Shown here: piece by piece, positions 47,980 through 59,056 of the stretch
Layout: every line of letters starts with the position of its first letter
Position numbering within the stretch: the stretch's first letter is position 1
Assembly: GCA_016617855.1 (NCBI GenBank)
Contig: JAECUM010003278.1
Span: forward strand, 1-64,000
Source: Megalonaias nervosa
Taxonomy: Eukaryota; Mollusca; Bivalvia; Unionida; Unionidae
DNA: 64,000 bases
Direction of reading: 5' to 3'
Position numbers and translations under genes: made by a program
The notes under the pieces: model-generated
What the model was told of the DNA's origin: nothing
Database searches by the model: none
The model's input: only the letters and a program-made list of their open reading frames with translations

Positions 47980-48530
47980 CTTATCATGTATAACTGCTTG
48001 TAAGTCAGGCCCATCTGCAGAGAGCATGTACCCTGATCTGTCAGGCCCATCTGCAGAAAGCATGTATCCTGATCTGTCAGGCCCATCTGCAGAAAGCATG
48101 TACCCTGATCTGTCAGGCCCATCTGCAGAAAGCATGTACCCTGATCTGTCAGGCCCATCTGCAGACAGCATGTACCCTGATCTGTCAGGCCCATCTGCAG
48201 AAAGCATGTACCCTGATCTGTCAGGCCCATCTGCAGACAGCATGTACCCTGATCTGTCAGGCCCATCTGCAGAAAGCATGTACCCTGATCTGTCAGGCCC
48301 ATCTGCAGACAGCATGTACCCTGATCTGTCAGGCCCATCTGCAGACAGCATGTACCCTGATCTGTCATAGCATATTGTGCCAGCAAATCAAGGTCATTGT
48401 TTGTTCTACTAATTAGTCCTAACAAATTTCTAAGACCCAAATCTTCTGGTGTACTATGTAATGCCAGATCTGGGTTTATGCAGCTTGTAGTTGGACCTGA
48501 CTTACAAACAAATAAGTACTGTAGTTAGGC
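47980..48530. mobile_element. Palindromic MITE expanded internally by a 36-bp minisatellite
   Basis: The outer ends are mutually inverted: CTTGTAAGTCAGGCCCA at the left, GGACCTGACTTACAAA at the right. The right half (48368-48512) is a normal element half with AAGACCCAAATCTTCTGG and GCCAGATCTGGGTTTATGCA. From 48003 to 48367 a 36-bp unit (GATCTGTCAGGCCCATCTGC, AGAAAGCATGTACCCT) is repeated ten times. The unit comprises the element's own GATCTG palindrome arm. Units alternate between AGAAAGC and AGACAGC, a higher-order pattern. Frames on both strands are artefacts of the 36-bp period. Confidence 0.75.
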
Positions 48531-48574
48531 AAGCCCAGTCCATGTTTTTAGTTAATTTGCATAATCACTTTGTC

Positions 48575-48975
48575 TTAAAGGACACTAAGTACTGATTGCC
48601 CTCTAAAAAAACACCAAGTACTGATTGCCTTCTAAAAAGACACCAAGTTCTGACTGCCTTCTAAAAAGACAGGAAGTACTGACTGACTTCTAAAAAAAGA
48701 CACCAAGTACTGATTGTCTTCTAAAAAGACACCAAATACTGATTGCTTTCTGAAAAGACACCAAGTAGTGATGGCCTTTTGAACAGACACCAAGTACTGA
48801 CTGCCTTCTGAACTGACACCAAGTGCTGATTGCCTTCTAAAAAGACACCAAGTGGTGATTGCCTTCTAAAAAGACACCAAGTAGTGATGACCTTCTGAAC
48901 AGACACCAAGTACTGACTGCCTTCTGAACAGACACTAAGTATTGACTGCCTTCTAAAAAGACACCAAGTACTGGT
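48575..48975. repeat. Minisatellite, about 29-bp unit, about 13 copies
   Basis: Units: CTGATTGCCTTCTAAAAAGA plus CACCAAGTA, with GAACAGACACC variants. Confidence 0.93.
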
Positions 48976-49235
48976 ATTTGTAAAGAACTTTGCATCACAT
49001 GTACTAGCACTGACTGGTATTTGTACAGAACTTTGCATTACATGTACTAGCATTGACTGGTATTTGTACAGAACTTTGCATTACATGTACTAGCATTGAC
49101 TATTTGTACAAAACTTTGCATTACATGTACTAGCATTGACTATTTGTACAAAACTTTGCATTACATGTACTAGCATTGACTATTTGTACAAAACTTTGCA
49201 TTACATGTACTAGCACTGACTGGTATTTGTACAGA
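48976..49235. repeat. Minisatellite, 40-43-bp unit, 6 copies
   Basis: Units: TATTTGTACAGAACTTTGCA plus TTACATGTACTAGCATTGAC. It abuts the preceding array directly. Confidence 0.94.
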
Positions 49236-49984
49236 ACTTTGCACATTCTTCAGGCTTTTGAATGTTTGGGTTTCAAGAACAGTGCATGTGATACTGTTTT
49301 ATCAGTGAGGGTGATGTATTTTCATGTTTTTAACTGACACTGAAGCAAGACCGTACATTGGAAACATAACATAGACAATTTTAAAAAAAATTTAAGAACT
49401 AAAAACATACTCAAAAGCACTAACTGTGAAGTGAAATAAAATAATTGCTGTGAAGTAAAATAATTACTTTGAACTAAAATAGTTATTGTGATGTGAACAA
49501 ATTTATTTTAAGTTCATTGAAAATTCTTTTAAATTCTTATAGTTTCTAGAAAGTCAGATCAAACCAGTGGCCATTAATAAGTGTTGCTTGCTTGCATTAA
49601 AAGTTATGTACAGCTTAACATTGTGTACAAAATGCTCTTCTACAGTTTTTAACCAATGAAATCTTTCTACAAATTTCTAAAATATTTTAAATAGAGCAAT
49701 TTGACTCAAAATTAGATAATGAAACTTCAATACCAGCTTCAAACATGTGTACTGACATTAAAGTCAATGATGAATGAAAATTACAGAGCATCATGCCCAA
49801 ATTAAACAGCTCAACACACATAACTCACAGAGCATACTGACCCCATCTGTCTTCCCAAAACCTAAACTAATGAAAACTCATGAAATAAAGTCTGTTCATG
49901 GGATAATTCCTTAGCCATGATTGGCAATATCATACTCCAGGGAAAAATCATGCTGCATGTTGCTTTACTTCTGAACTTCAGTAA
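49236..49984. other. Intronic stretch without a recognised feature
   Basis: No feature recognised beyond a short AAATAATT.CTGTGAAGT.AAAT repetition near 49430-49490. Confidence 0.45.
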
Positions 49985-50325
49985 GCCTGATGCCTCCCTT
50001 AATCTGATTTTGCTAATACATTTTACTAAGCATGATGTCTCCCTTAACCTGATTTTGCTAATACATTTCACTAAGCATGATGTCTCCCTTAACCTGATTT
50101 TGCTAATACATTTCACTAAGCGTGATGTCTCCCTTAATCTGATTTTGCTAATACACTTCACTAAGCTTGATGTCTCCCTTAATCTAATTTTGCTAATACA
50201 CTTCACTAAGCATGATGTCTCCCTTAATCTGATTTTGCTAATACACTTCACTAAGCTTTGTGTCTTCCTTAATCTGATTTTGCTAATATACTTCACTAAG
50301 CATGATGTCTCCATTAATCTAATTT
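49985..50325. repeat. Minisatellite, 45-bp unit, about 7.5 copies
   Basis: Units: TAAGCATGATGTCTCCCTTA, ATCTGATTTTGCTAATACAC, TTCAC. The 45-bp period keeps frames open on both strands (136 and 192 residues), which I regard as artefacts. Confidence 0.95.
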
Positions 50326-50639
50326 GAAAAACTGGTGAATTGATTGTAAAGAAAATGTGAGGAAAACAGTGGTTTTCATGACATAAGGAGGAGAGCAATT
50401 GTTTTAAACAACAATTATGATGTTTATGTTGAAGAAACAAAACAAAGTTCCAATCTTTATTCGTAAACCTAGAAAGCTTTACCTTGACAAAATAGTGGTA
50501 ACAGGTCTAACATGAACAGGACAGCTTACATAATTCAAATTTGCTTATCACATAAAAAATTTGCATATCACAAAAAAAAAAAGATTTCTGTACTTATGAC
50601 TACTTTCCAACTTTTCTCTATTCTTCTTGACAAACCTAC

Positions 50640-50975
50640 AATCAAAATATAGACAGCCATAACAATGGCCTATGGAAAGCCACACATATTGAAGCTGTCA
50701 AAATATAGACAGGCATAACAATGGCCTATGGAAAGCCACACATAATGAAGCTGTCAAAATACAGACAGACATAACAATGGCCTATGGAAAGCCACACATA
50801 CTGAGGCTGTCAAAATATAGACAGGCATAACAATGGCCTATGGAAAGCCACACATAATGAAGCTGTCAAAATACAGACAGGCATAACAATGGCCTATGGA
50901 TAGCCACACATATTGAAGATGTCAAAATATAGGCAGCCATAACAATGGCCTATGGAAAGCCACACATACTGATGC
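50640..50975. repeat. Minisatellite, 59-bp unit, about 6 copies
   Basis: Units: CATAACAATGGCCTATGGAA, AGCCACACATATTGAAGCTG, TCAAAATATAGACAGG. Confidence 0.95.
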
Positions 50976-51281
50976 CAGTGAACAAAATATGCCATTACTG
51001 AACAATAAATACATGACATCTATGTTACCAAGATAATTTACTAGCATTTTCCAAAGATGTCACATACGAAATACTGTTACTTTTTTCAGCTAAGAAAATA
51101 GTAGTTGATTTTAAAGCAAATCATGCCCACATCATGATCTAGAAAACAAAAGATTAGGTATTCCTATCTCTAGTTACTGGAACCATAGTACTAAATTTCA
51201 AAGTAAGAGAAGCTCATTAAAAGTAATACGTCTTAACTTATAATCAAGTTAAAATAGCACAATATAGACAGAAGTATGGAA

Positions 51282-51282
<1 letters not shown>

Positions 51283-51318
<36 letters not shown>
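51283..51318. repeat. (AC)n microsatellite
   Basis: About 36 bp of AC dinucleotides. Confidence 0.97.
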
Positions 51319-51319
<1 letters not shown>

Positions 51320-51624
51320 ATCATTAATCCTGACTCCATTTATCTGGAAACCTCACAATCTGGACATGCTTCAATGTGAACAGAATTCCTAAATGTTACT
51401 TTGCTTTGTTAATCCACAAATCCATGTTCTGGATCTGGAAATCAAAATTGGAGAAATCATGTGTGTGGAAAATCTTAAAGTAGCGTGAGCAAATTGTAAC
51501 CAGCAATTGTGTAAACAATATCTGTTTTTGCTACTCACCAATGGGGGTTTTAATAATTAAATGAACACACTGGGATAAAATTATCCACACTTTTGACATA
51601 ACATATAGTTAATAAATTATGTGT

Positions 51625-51722
51625 ATCATTAAGCCTCTTTGCTGTTTACCATTAAGCCTCTTTGTTGTTTACCATTAAGCCTCTTTGTTGTTTACCATTA
51701 AGCCTCTTTGTTGTGTACCATT
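51625..51722. repeat. Minisatellite, 23-bp unit, 4 copies
   Basis: Units: CATTAAGCCTCTTTGTTGTT plus TAC. Confidence 0.93.
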
Positions 51723-52273
51723 TGCATGTAACAATCACAGTTTGTTGATGGCTGTACAAATAAAGTTGATTGAGTTAAGCTTTGGACAGTATAGGGCTTC
51801 ATTTCAGAATAAAAACCAACATCAATTATTGGCTCATTAGCAGCTATAAAAGTTGTAAAATATGACTAAAAAAATGACTGCATTTTATTAGTTTACTATA
51901 ATGCATTTAACTGCAAGATATAAGTATGTATTCATTGAACTTTTTACATGTATTATGGCGACACCATCAAGTAAGCACAGATGAGTAGAGATAGCGACCA
52001 ACATAAAAAAGACTGGCCAGTAATTGTTTAAACTTAGATTTATGTACAAGTGCATGTCATAATAAAATGACATAAACACAAGTAAATAGATGTATTCATT
52101 AATTTATTTCAACCTTTTCTGATTATACATATACAGCTAGAAAATACATGTACATGTATACAATACAATGACATTGAAAATAATAATGTTTGTGATTCAA
52201 GAAGATAATTGCTAGGAATGGAGGTGTCTTGATTTACAAGGTTCCACTACATATATCTGGATTAATGAGGTTA

Positions 52274-52275
<2 letters not shown>
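51723..52275. other. Intronic stretch without a recognised feature
   Basis: No feature recognised. Confidence 0.45.
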
Positions 52276-52318
<43 letters not shown>

Positions 52319-52353
52319 TAGATAGATAGATAGATAGATATATACACACACAC
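52276..52353. repeat. (TA)n(GATA)n compound microsatellite
   Basis: TA to about 52315, GATA repeats to about 52341, then a short CA run. Confidence 0.97.
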
Positions 52354-52845
52354 CAGTATATTATTTCATACAGACTGTACCAATCATGTATTTCATTCAT
52401 ATTCTTGGAGATGGGGGGGGATCACTACATTTCTCCTCTTTAACACATCAACTAAAACTAAATGCCAGCCACTTCAGCAAGCTAATTACATTTTAACTGC
52501 CAGCTATTGTTTGACACAAGTGATCTCCGACTCCCTAAGGGTTTTAAGTTTGAGATACTTTATGCCAGTATTATGAAATTTTCCATGTTAATTAAATCTC
52601 CCTTAATGTCTAAACAATAGCCTTATGGAACTAATCAAAGGCAGGAAAACCAAGATGGCAAGCCATTTTCAATCTTAAGCACAATAAAGTACTAACCAGT
52701 CTAATATTTTCTTAATTGCAAAACTAGACAAAAGTAAGGATCCACTTGCCATAGTTATGGAATAGATAAATGACAATTACATCACATTGTCTGTTCTTGG
52801 GAATTCATCAAGGAATAATTACTCCACCACTAACACAGAAAAAAG
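52354..52845. other. Intronic stretch without a recognised feature
   Basis: No feature recognised. Confidence 0.45.
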
Positions 52846-52847
52846 TA

Positions 52848-53064
52848 CCATATGTACTAGCTTATTAGACAAGTAAGCTGCAAATAGCATAGACCCATAT
52901 TTGCCATCACATAATGAAGCTGGCAGATCTGGGTCTTTGCAGTTTGTTAGAAGTAATCAGCAGAGCAAAAAACATAGACCCTGATCTGCAGGCACATTAT
53001 GCTACAGCAAATCTGGATTTTGTTGTTTTTTTTCAGTTTGACTCGACTTAGTGAGTATATATGG
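52848..53064. mobile_element. Palindromic MITE, best full-length copy
   Basis: A 217-bp element flanked by TA (52846-52847, 53065-53066). Left end CCATATGTACTAGCTTATTA, right end GACTTAGTGAGTATATATGG, inverted to each other. Inside are two palindromes in tandem: TAGACCCATATTTGCC...GGCAGATCTGGGTC, and TAGACCCTGATCTGCAGG around GCACATTATGC, separated by the spacer GTTTGTTAGAAGTAATCAGC. TA duplication suggests a Tc1/mariner-type mobiliser. No protein is encoded. Confidence 0.78.
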
Positions 53065-53066
53065 TA

Positions 53067-53235
53067 TTGGTCTGGTTTGGTATTTAACAGCCCACTGAGG
53101 CAATCAGAGTCAAGTGCCTTGCATAAGGACACAGCATGGTAGCTAACCTGTGTTGATCTGATACTAGGATTCAAACTGGCACCCTTTCAGATAGGAGTCT
53201 GGCACAATAACCACTGAACCAGTGTGGCTCCTGCC
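53067..53235 (+). mobile_element. SINE-like repeat
   Basis: Contains GGCAATCAGAGTCAAGTGCC, GGACACAGCATGGTAGCTAA, AGGATTCAAACTGGCACCC and AACCACTGAACCAGTGTGGC. The phrases 'caagtgccttgc..aaggacaca' and 'ggattcaaact' are typical of tRNA-related SINE bodies in marine invertebrates (the GGTTCAAA-like box B). It lies directly between a palindromic MITE and a TTAA-site MITE. No A-rich tail or target duplication is clear. Confidence 0.6.
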
Positions 53236-53243
53236 TCCATTAA

Positions 53244-53786
53244 GTGACTGTTATTAGCCCCATTGCCACATCTGCATATCATGAGATTGTACCCTGCTTC
53301 CAAGCTCTGTGCTATCAACATCATTTAAGATACAGGAAAGTGGATGGTATTACAGAAAGCAGACAGATGTAGCTCTACAATGATACCAAATAATGTAGAC
53401 TTTCCGCTTGCATTACAAAATTCAGCAGGAAAAACCTAATATTTGTGACCTGGTTCTTTCTGGACAAAAAAAATTACTTGTTTTTGGAACTGGAATTGTG
53501 TCCAAATTTTAGACTTTTTAACCTGAGATCTAAAGCACATCGGTCTGAACTCCACACGAACATGTGAACCTTTGCAAAAAGTAGGATAAGCCCAAGTTTT
53601 ACCCTTTCTGCACATGTCCGAGAAAAATAGCCAATCAAAAACAAAGTCTTAAATACACCTAGGCATCCGGCTCAATGAAAATCTCTCATCAGAAGATGTT
53701 TTTGGATGAATTCAGAAGTAACCCTAAAAATGTTTTCCCTCCCCCTATTTAAGGCAGGAATGACAGAATCTCCAGGGGTTAAAGAG
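53244..53786 (+). mobile_element. TTAA-site MITE, copy 3, diverged
   Basis: TTAA at 53240-53243 and 53787-53790. The right end CCAGGGGTTAAAGAG resembles the family consensus; the left end is eroded (GTGACTGTTATTAGCCCC). Internal AGCTCTACAATGATACCAAA and TTTGCAAAAAGTAGGATAA match copy 1. It has internal deletions (543 bp). Confidence 0.78.
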
Positions 53787-53957
53787 TTAAGACATGCATA
53801 AGAACACGCAGTGTTTATTCTACATCCCAGAGCCCACGGGATCTTTGTTGTTTTGCAAGTATATACAGTATACTATTTTTTTCATGAATTCATTAATGTT
53901 GTTACTCCTTCATCCTGTTTTCTTTATGAAAGAGTACTAATCATACTATTTACTGAC

Positions 53958-54095
53958 AGGCGGTCCTCCCAACTGAAGGCTACATGAAGGTCCTCCCAAC
54001 TGAAGGCCACATGAAGGTGGTCCCATCTGAAGGCCACATGAAGGTCCTCCCAACTGAAGGCCACATGAAGGTGGTCCCATCTGAAGGCACATGAA
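53958..54095. repeat. Minisatellite, 27-bp unit, 5 copies
   Basis: Units: GGTCCTCCCAACTGAAGGCC plus ACATGAA, alternating with a GGTGGTCCCATCTGAAGGCC form, so the effective repeat is a 54-bp pair. Confidence 0.93.
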
Positions 54096-54738
54096 TTGAT
54101 TGATCCTAAATTTTAAGCCCAATCAATACTCATTTGCAAAAGAATTTTAAGTACTTTTTACTTAATGCATATTGCCAAATTTGAGCAAGATCAAAACAAG
54201 TTTCACATTTATTGTAGCAAGATGTTTCCTCAATTCTAGTAAAAATTGTTAAAGCAATTCCCATAATGTGACCTACACTATGTGATATGTAGTAGACACA
54301 TACTGCTCAATTGGCCACAGGTGATGTTATCGGGAGATGCCCAATGAGGACGACTGATACGTAGAAACTATTATTTTGACTTTCCTTCAGGTCATCTTTC
54401 CTTGGAAGATGAATATACCAGAATGCCGAATCCAAAACTTCCTTTTCCAGAATGAAAGCAATAAAAAGATTCATACTTCGATAAAAACTGACAGCAGCGC
54501 TTTAGTTTTCAAAAAATGAACATTATTTTGAGTCATTTTTTTTTTGTCTCTCAGGTGCATAACAATTAACTGTAAGGAGATGAAACTCTGTCATAATTTC
54601 TTTGGCTATTATAATGCATGAACCAGACCTGTGATTTCATAATTCTGAATTTCACTGAAAAATTCTCAGGTCTGCTTCTTCAACAGTGCAGTCCAAGTAA
54701 TAAAACATTTCTCATGCAAAGAAGTAAATTTTACTTAC
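54096..54738. other. Intron next to the Ig3 splice donor, no feature recognised
   Basis: No feature recognised. Confidence 0.45.
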
Positions 54739-54875
54739 ATGCGAGAACTAACTCTGCCGTGAAGGTCTGGGCTGGTATGTCTCTATTGGCAGGCAGGCCC
54801 TCACAGCGGTAGATACCCTCATCTGATTGTCGGACTCGTGGAAAATACAATGAACCATTTTCATATATGGTATGT
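54739..54875 (-). CDS. PTK7: PTK7 exon: C-terminal half of Ig domain 3
   Basis: Exon of 137 bp, acceptor CATTTTCAG before 54875, donor GTAAGT after 54739. It enters in phase 2 and leaves in phase 1. Translation: HTIYENGSLYFPRVRQSDEG, then IYRCEGLPANRDIP and FTAELVLA. The NGSL motif, the F-strand signature GIYRC with the disulfide Cys, and the .A.L.LA end match vertebrate PTK7 Ig3 closely (NGSLLL...AGIYRC...EATLHLA). This segment, with Ig6, drove the family call. The 18.2-kb intron that follows is the longest in the window. Confidence 0.95.
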
Positions 54876-55136
54876 CTGAAAATGTAAGGAGACTTTGGAA
54901 ATAGAAGCTTTAGGATAATATGAATTGTTCAGGGTTTTGTTCAAGAGGCTAAAGATATCTGGGAAATACAGCAGTATTCATCTTTTGCCTTTTTCTCAAT
55001 GTACTGCAATCAAGAAAAGGAATGATTTATTTTAGGGCATCCCTCACTATGAAGTTCTTCATCCCTCCCTGTGACATCCCTCAGTATATTGCTATCCCTT
55101 TTCTAAACTCTTGCTACTGTAAAGCTCAGAAATGAT

Positions 55137-55315
55137 GTGCAAATCATCAGCAAACGATGTGACAATGATCAGCAAATGATGTGACAATGATCAGCACATG
55201 ATCTGACAATGATCAGCAAATGATCTGACAATGATCAGCAAATGATCTCACAATGATCAGCACATGATATAACAATGATCAGCACATGATCTGACAATGA
55301 TCAGCAAATGATGTG
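55137..55315. repeat. Minisatellite, 22-bp unit, 8 copies
   Basis: Units: AAATGATCTGACAATGATCA plus GC, with TGTGACA and ACATGAT variants. Confidence 0.93.
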
Positions 55316-55830
55316 CAACCACTGCTCAATTTCTTTTCTTCTTGTAGCAAGAAAGAGTGAGGACCTTACTAACACTGCAATGTCCATGTATGTAAACAGC
55401 TTAGTTTGGTTTACTGACTGTAAACATTTACAAAGTTAGCAAACATGTAACTTAACATGCATGTGGCTATCATTTACAGGGAAACTACCCATTCCAATTA
55501 AATTACATATTTCCACATTTGCTTAATAGGATTCATTAATAGGACTTTTATGTTAATTCTTTACTTAAACTATGAATGTATGATTTTCAAACTGAATGTG
55601 GCATTATTAGAAAGAAATTATATATTTACCAGAGTTGAGATTATAAAAAAATATTACACATCATGTTGATTTGCTGATAATGCTGATAAAATTTCTTTAA
55701 ACTACATTATGTTCCTTTTAAACAACATATCTGCCAGCAGAACCTTTAATTAGTAACATTTTGTTTTAAAGAAACACTGTTTCAAGCTAATGTAAGCCAC
55801 CACATAGTTTCTTAGCTATTGAACATCCTA
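55316..55830. other. Intronic stretch without a recognised feature
   Basis: No feature recognised. Confidence 0.45.
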
Positions 55831-56163
55831 CAAGGCATTCATTATTGACTTTCACATCATGTACCAACAAGGCATTCATTACTGACTTTCACATCATGTA
55901 CCAACAAGGCATTCATTACTGACTTTCACATCATGTACCAACAAGGCATTCATTACTGACTTTCACATCATGTACCAACAAGGCATTCATTACTGACTTT
56001 CACATCATGTACCAACAAGGCATTCATTACTGACTTTCACATCATGTACCAACAAGGCATTCATTACTGACTTTCACATCATGTACCAACAAGGCATTCA
56101 TTACTGACTTTCACATCATGTACCAACAAGGCATTCATTACTGACTTTCACATCATGTACCAA
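55831..56163. repeat. Minisatellite, 37-bp unit, exactly 9 copies, nearly perfect
   Basis: Units: CAAGGCATTCATTACTGACT, TTCACATCATGTACCAA. Only the first unit differs by one base (ATTATTGAC). Such homogeneity indicates recent expansion or strong homogenisation. Confidence 0.98.
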
Positions 56164-56467
56164 CTGGTACATATATGTAACTGAAGGAAACAATATCACT
56201 AGAATCCTAGGGATGTTGTACTGAACTGTCAAATATGTTCAAAGAAGACATGTCACAAAAACTGAAACACATATGAAACAATCACTAGCTGAGTGAGTGA
56301 GGTAAGGCATGCACATTGCAAGAAGTCAGCAGTTCAATGGGCCTAGTGTGTAGATGGGGGAAAAATGGAGTTAATAATCGTTTCAACCAAATGATATCAT
56401 TTTGCTAATGTAAACTATGTAAATATTTAGATATTTTGGTAAATGTTGCAGCATTAGGCCTTACATA
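56164..56467. other. Intronic stretch without a recognised feature
   Basis: No feature recognised. Confidence 0.4.
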
Positions 56468-56469
56468 TA

Positions 56470-56747
56470 CAGCAATCTCTCAATATAAGGCCATTCATTA
56501 CAACAAGTTTCCTGTTTTAAAGTGAGCATTATTATGGAGCCCATTTCATTAAAAGGCAGTAAAATTATATGTACCACACAATTCGCTATAAGGCAGTCTC
56601 AATCGAAGGCAATATACTCTATGACTCCCATGGACAGTGTTATAATAAGAGAGTACTGTATGTGTATCACGTACTTCATCATATGGCAGTCTCAATCTAA
56701 GGAAGTATACTCCATGGCTCCCATGGTGTTATAATGAGGGAGCACTG
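56470..56747. mobile_element. pogo-like MITE, 278 bp, with internal duplication
   Basis: Ends CAGCAATCTCTCAATATAAG and (reverse of right end) CAGTGCTCCCTCATTATAAC, flanked by TA (56468-56469, 56748-56749). A segment of about 90 bp (GGCAGTCTCAATC.AAGG.A and CTCCCATGG) is present twice, so an inner copy of the right end, AGAGAGTACTGTA, occurs near 56650. It contains a single copy of the segment that is amplified at 24290-24715. Confidence 0.78.
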
Positions 56748-57039
56748 TAGCTGTATACGTCAGTGCAAACATGTCTCAACTCAAAGTCTTGCTTGAAATA
56801 TTGGACATTCTGATGTAACTTATCATTAAAACTGGACATAGTGCTATTGCAAAAATCTGATGATGTTTCATTTTAATGTTTTAATTTTTTATCATAAAAA
56901 GGCTCAGCTCATCAGCCTATGAATACTGCGGCAAGCAAACCACAATTTTGTTTCACCTATGGTGCTTACTATCCATCTATAGCTTTTCTATTTTTTGTCT
57001 CTTTCTTATATACAATTTGTATAGAGAATACAAGATCAA

Positions 57040-57425
57040 AAATGGTGACTTTGGCAAGAAATTGGAACAACATCCAGGAAGCAACTCACAGGCCCCTTCC
57101 CCTAAAATCTAGACATCTTAAACATTTCAAGTTACTGAAAGCTTGGTAAGAAACTGGAAATACATCAAGGAAGTAACTCACAGGCCCCTTCCCCTAAAAT
57201 CCAGACATCTTAAACATTCTATGGTACTGAAAGCTTGGTAAGAAATTGGAAAAACATCCAGAATGCAACTCACAGGTCCCTTCCCCTAAAAACCAGACAC
57301 CTTAAACATTCCAAGTTACTGAAAGCTTGGTAAGAAATTGGAAAAACATCCAGGAAGCACTCACAGGCCCTTTCCCCTAAAAACCAGACATCTTAAGCAT
57401 TCCAAGTTACTGAAAGCAGTGTGAC
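57040..57425. repeat. Tandem repeat, about 90-bp unit, 4 copies
   Basis: Units: AAATTGGAACAACATCCAGG, AACTCACAGGCCCCTTCCCC, TAAAATCTAGACATCTTAAA, and TTACTGAAAGC. Confidence 0.94.
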
Positions 57426-58039
57426 AAGATCCAATTTAAACATATATGAACAATGGCTCATGAGACATTTAATGTCTGAAACATACAAGCCAAAGAAAAG
57501 AAAATATGCTGAAATCTACAAAAAGGAAACAAAAAAAATAATTACATTTTTCATTTAAGAATTGTTCTGATACCCTGATATTCAAGGATACACTATTAGC
57601 AAGGGCACTGTAAACAAATTCCCTTCAGACTTGAGACATTTTATCCTTGATTATCAATTCTTTCCAATTACATTAATTACTCTGTCTCATCCTTGTGATT
57701 TTTCTAAATGCATTCTTATGCATACTTCCTCTACTTTTAACTTCAGCATAAATAACCTAATTAGTGACAAGATATATTTCAGTCTAGACTGGTATCTGAA
57801 TCTACTGGCTAAAATTAATTCTGGCTGCAGCTGTGTATCAGCCTCAAAGAATTCAGACACAAAAATCTCCAAAGACAGTCATTAGGAAAAACCTTCAGAA
57901 GTACACTTTGTAACCATAATGACTAGTGCAACGTTGAATTCCCTACTAAAATTTCATTGTAATGATGAAACGGCTAAAAACGTGATTTTTCCAATTCTGC
58001 CTACTTTTCATTAATTTAAGCTTAAACAATGTGGATACT
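57426..58039. other. Intronic stretch without a recognised feature
   Basis: Overlapping frames at 57631-57885 on both strands have no recognisable domain. Confidence 0.4.
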
Positions 58040-58490
58040 TACCTTAAACCCTTTGAAGCAGACAAACTCAACAGTTAGGACTTTGTGTTATTTTTAGCAT
58101 AAGTCCTCTAATACAGACAAATTCAACAGTCAGGACTTTGTGTTATTTTTAGCATAAGTCCTCTAATACAGACAAATTCAGCAGTCAGGACTTTGTGTTA
58201 TTTTTAGCATAAGTCCTCTAATACAGACAAATTCAACAGTCAGGACTTTGTGTTATTTTTAGCATAAGTCCTCTGACACAGACAAGCTCAACAGTTACGA
58301 CTTTGTGTTATTGTTAGCTTAAACCCTCTGAAGCAGACAAGCTCAACAGTTAGGACTTTGTGTTATTTTTAGCATAAGTCCTCTAATACAGACAAATTCA
58401 ACAGTTAGGACTTTGTGTTATTTTTAGCACAAGTCCTCTGACACAGACAAGCTCAACAGTTAGGACTTTGTGTTAGTGAAAGGTGTTCAA
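58040..58490. repeat. Minisatellite, about 56-bp unit, 8 copies
   Basis: Units: ACAGACAAATTCAACAGTCA, GGACTTTGTGTTATTTTTAG, CATAAGTCCTCTAAT. Two variants (CTCTAATACAG and CTCTGACACAG/CTCTGAAGCAG) are interspersed. Confidence 0.95.
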
Positions 58491-59052
58491 AGTCTTACTT
58501 GTGACACCAAGACTCTACGTCAGGCATGTGCAGCTTCCTCCAGCACATGGGTCAGATCACGATTTTTAAATGTACCCATACAATGTTATTTTAAGTGGAT
58601 AAAACCAGGTCACAGGCAATAAGCTGTACATGTCTACCCTAAGTCAATTTCCCTGTACATGTACCTGACTAAATTCTTTCCTCTACCTCTAAATCCTTTG
58701 TACAAAATGTAATGAAAACCTATCTTACAGAAAGTAATGATGATGATGTAGTCTGTGAGCCTATCTCTTCAGAAACAAGAATCAACAGCCTCTCTAGATG
58801 TAAAAAGTGACACATTTACAATGGTAAGGTCTGGTAATATTTACTTTCCCTAATCTCAAATGGTTTAGAGATATTGAATATAATACTAGAGTTAATACTA
58901 TAAGACAAAGAGATCATGGCATTGAACTGTCTTAATGCATTTTTACATGTTTCTTGCTGATAGAATCTTTTAAAGATTTAATCTGGTAGAAAAATGCCAG
59001 TGACAATGTCTGTTGCAGACCATGAAAGTCAACTTTTTAACTAGGTCACATC
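58491..59052. other. Intronic stretch without a recognised feature
   Basis: No feature recognised. Confidence 0.45.
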
Positions 59053-59056
59053 TTAA

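Noticed and set aside
47917..48440. Frames on both strands with 12-residue repeats (LSADGPDRSGYM and others)
   Set aside because: The 36-bp period keeps them open, and the array lies inside a MITE.
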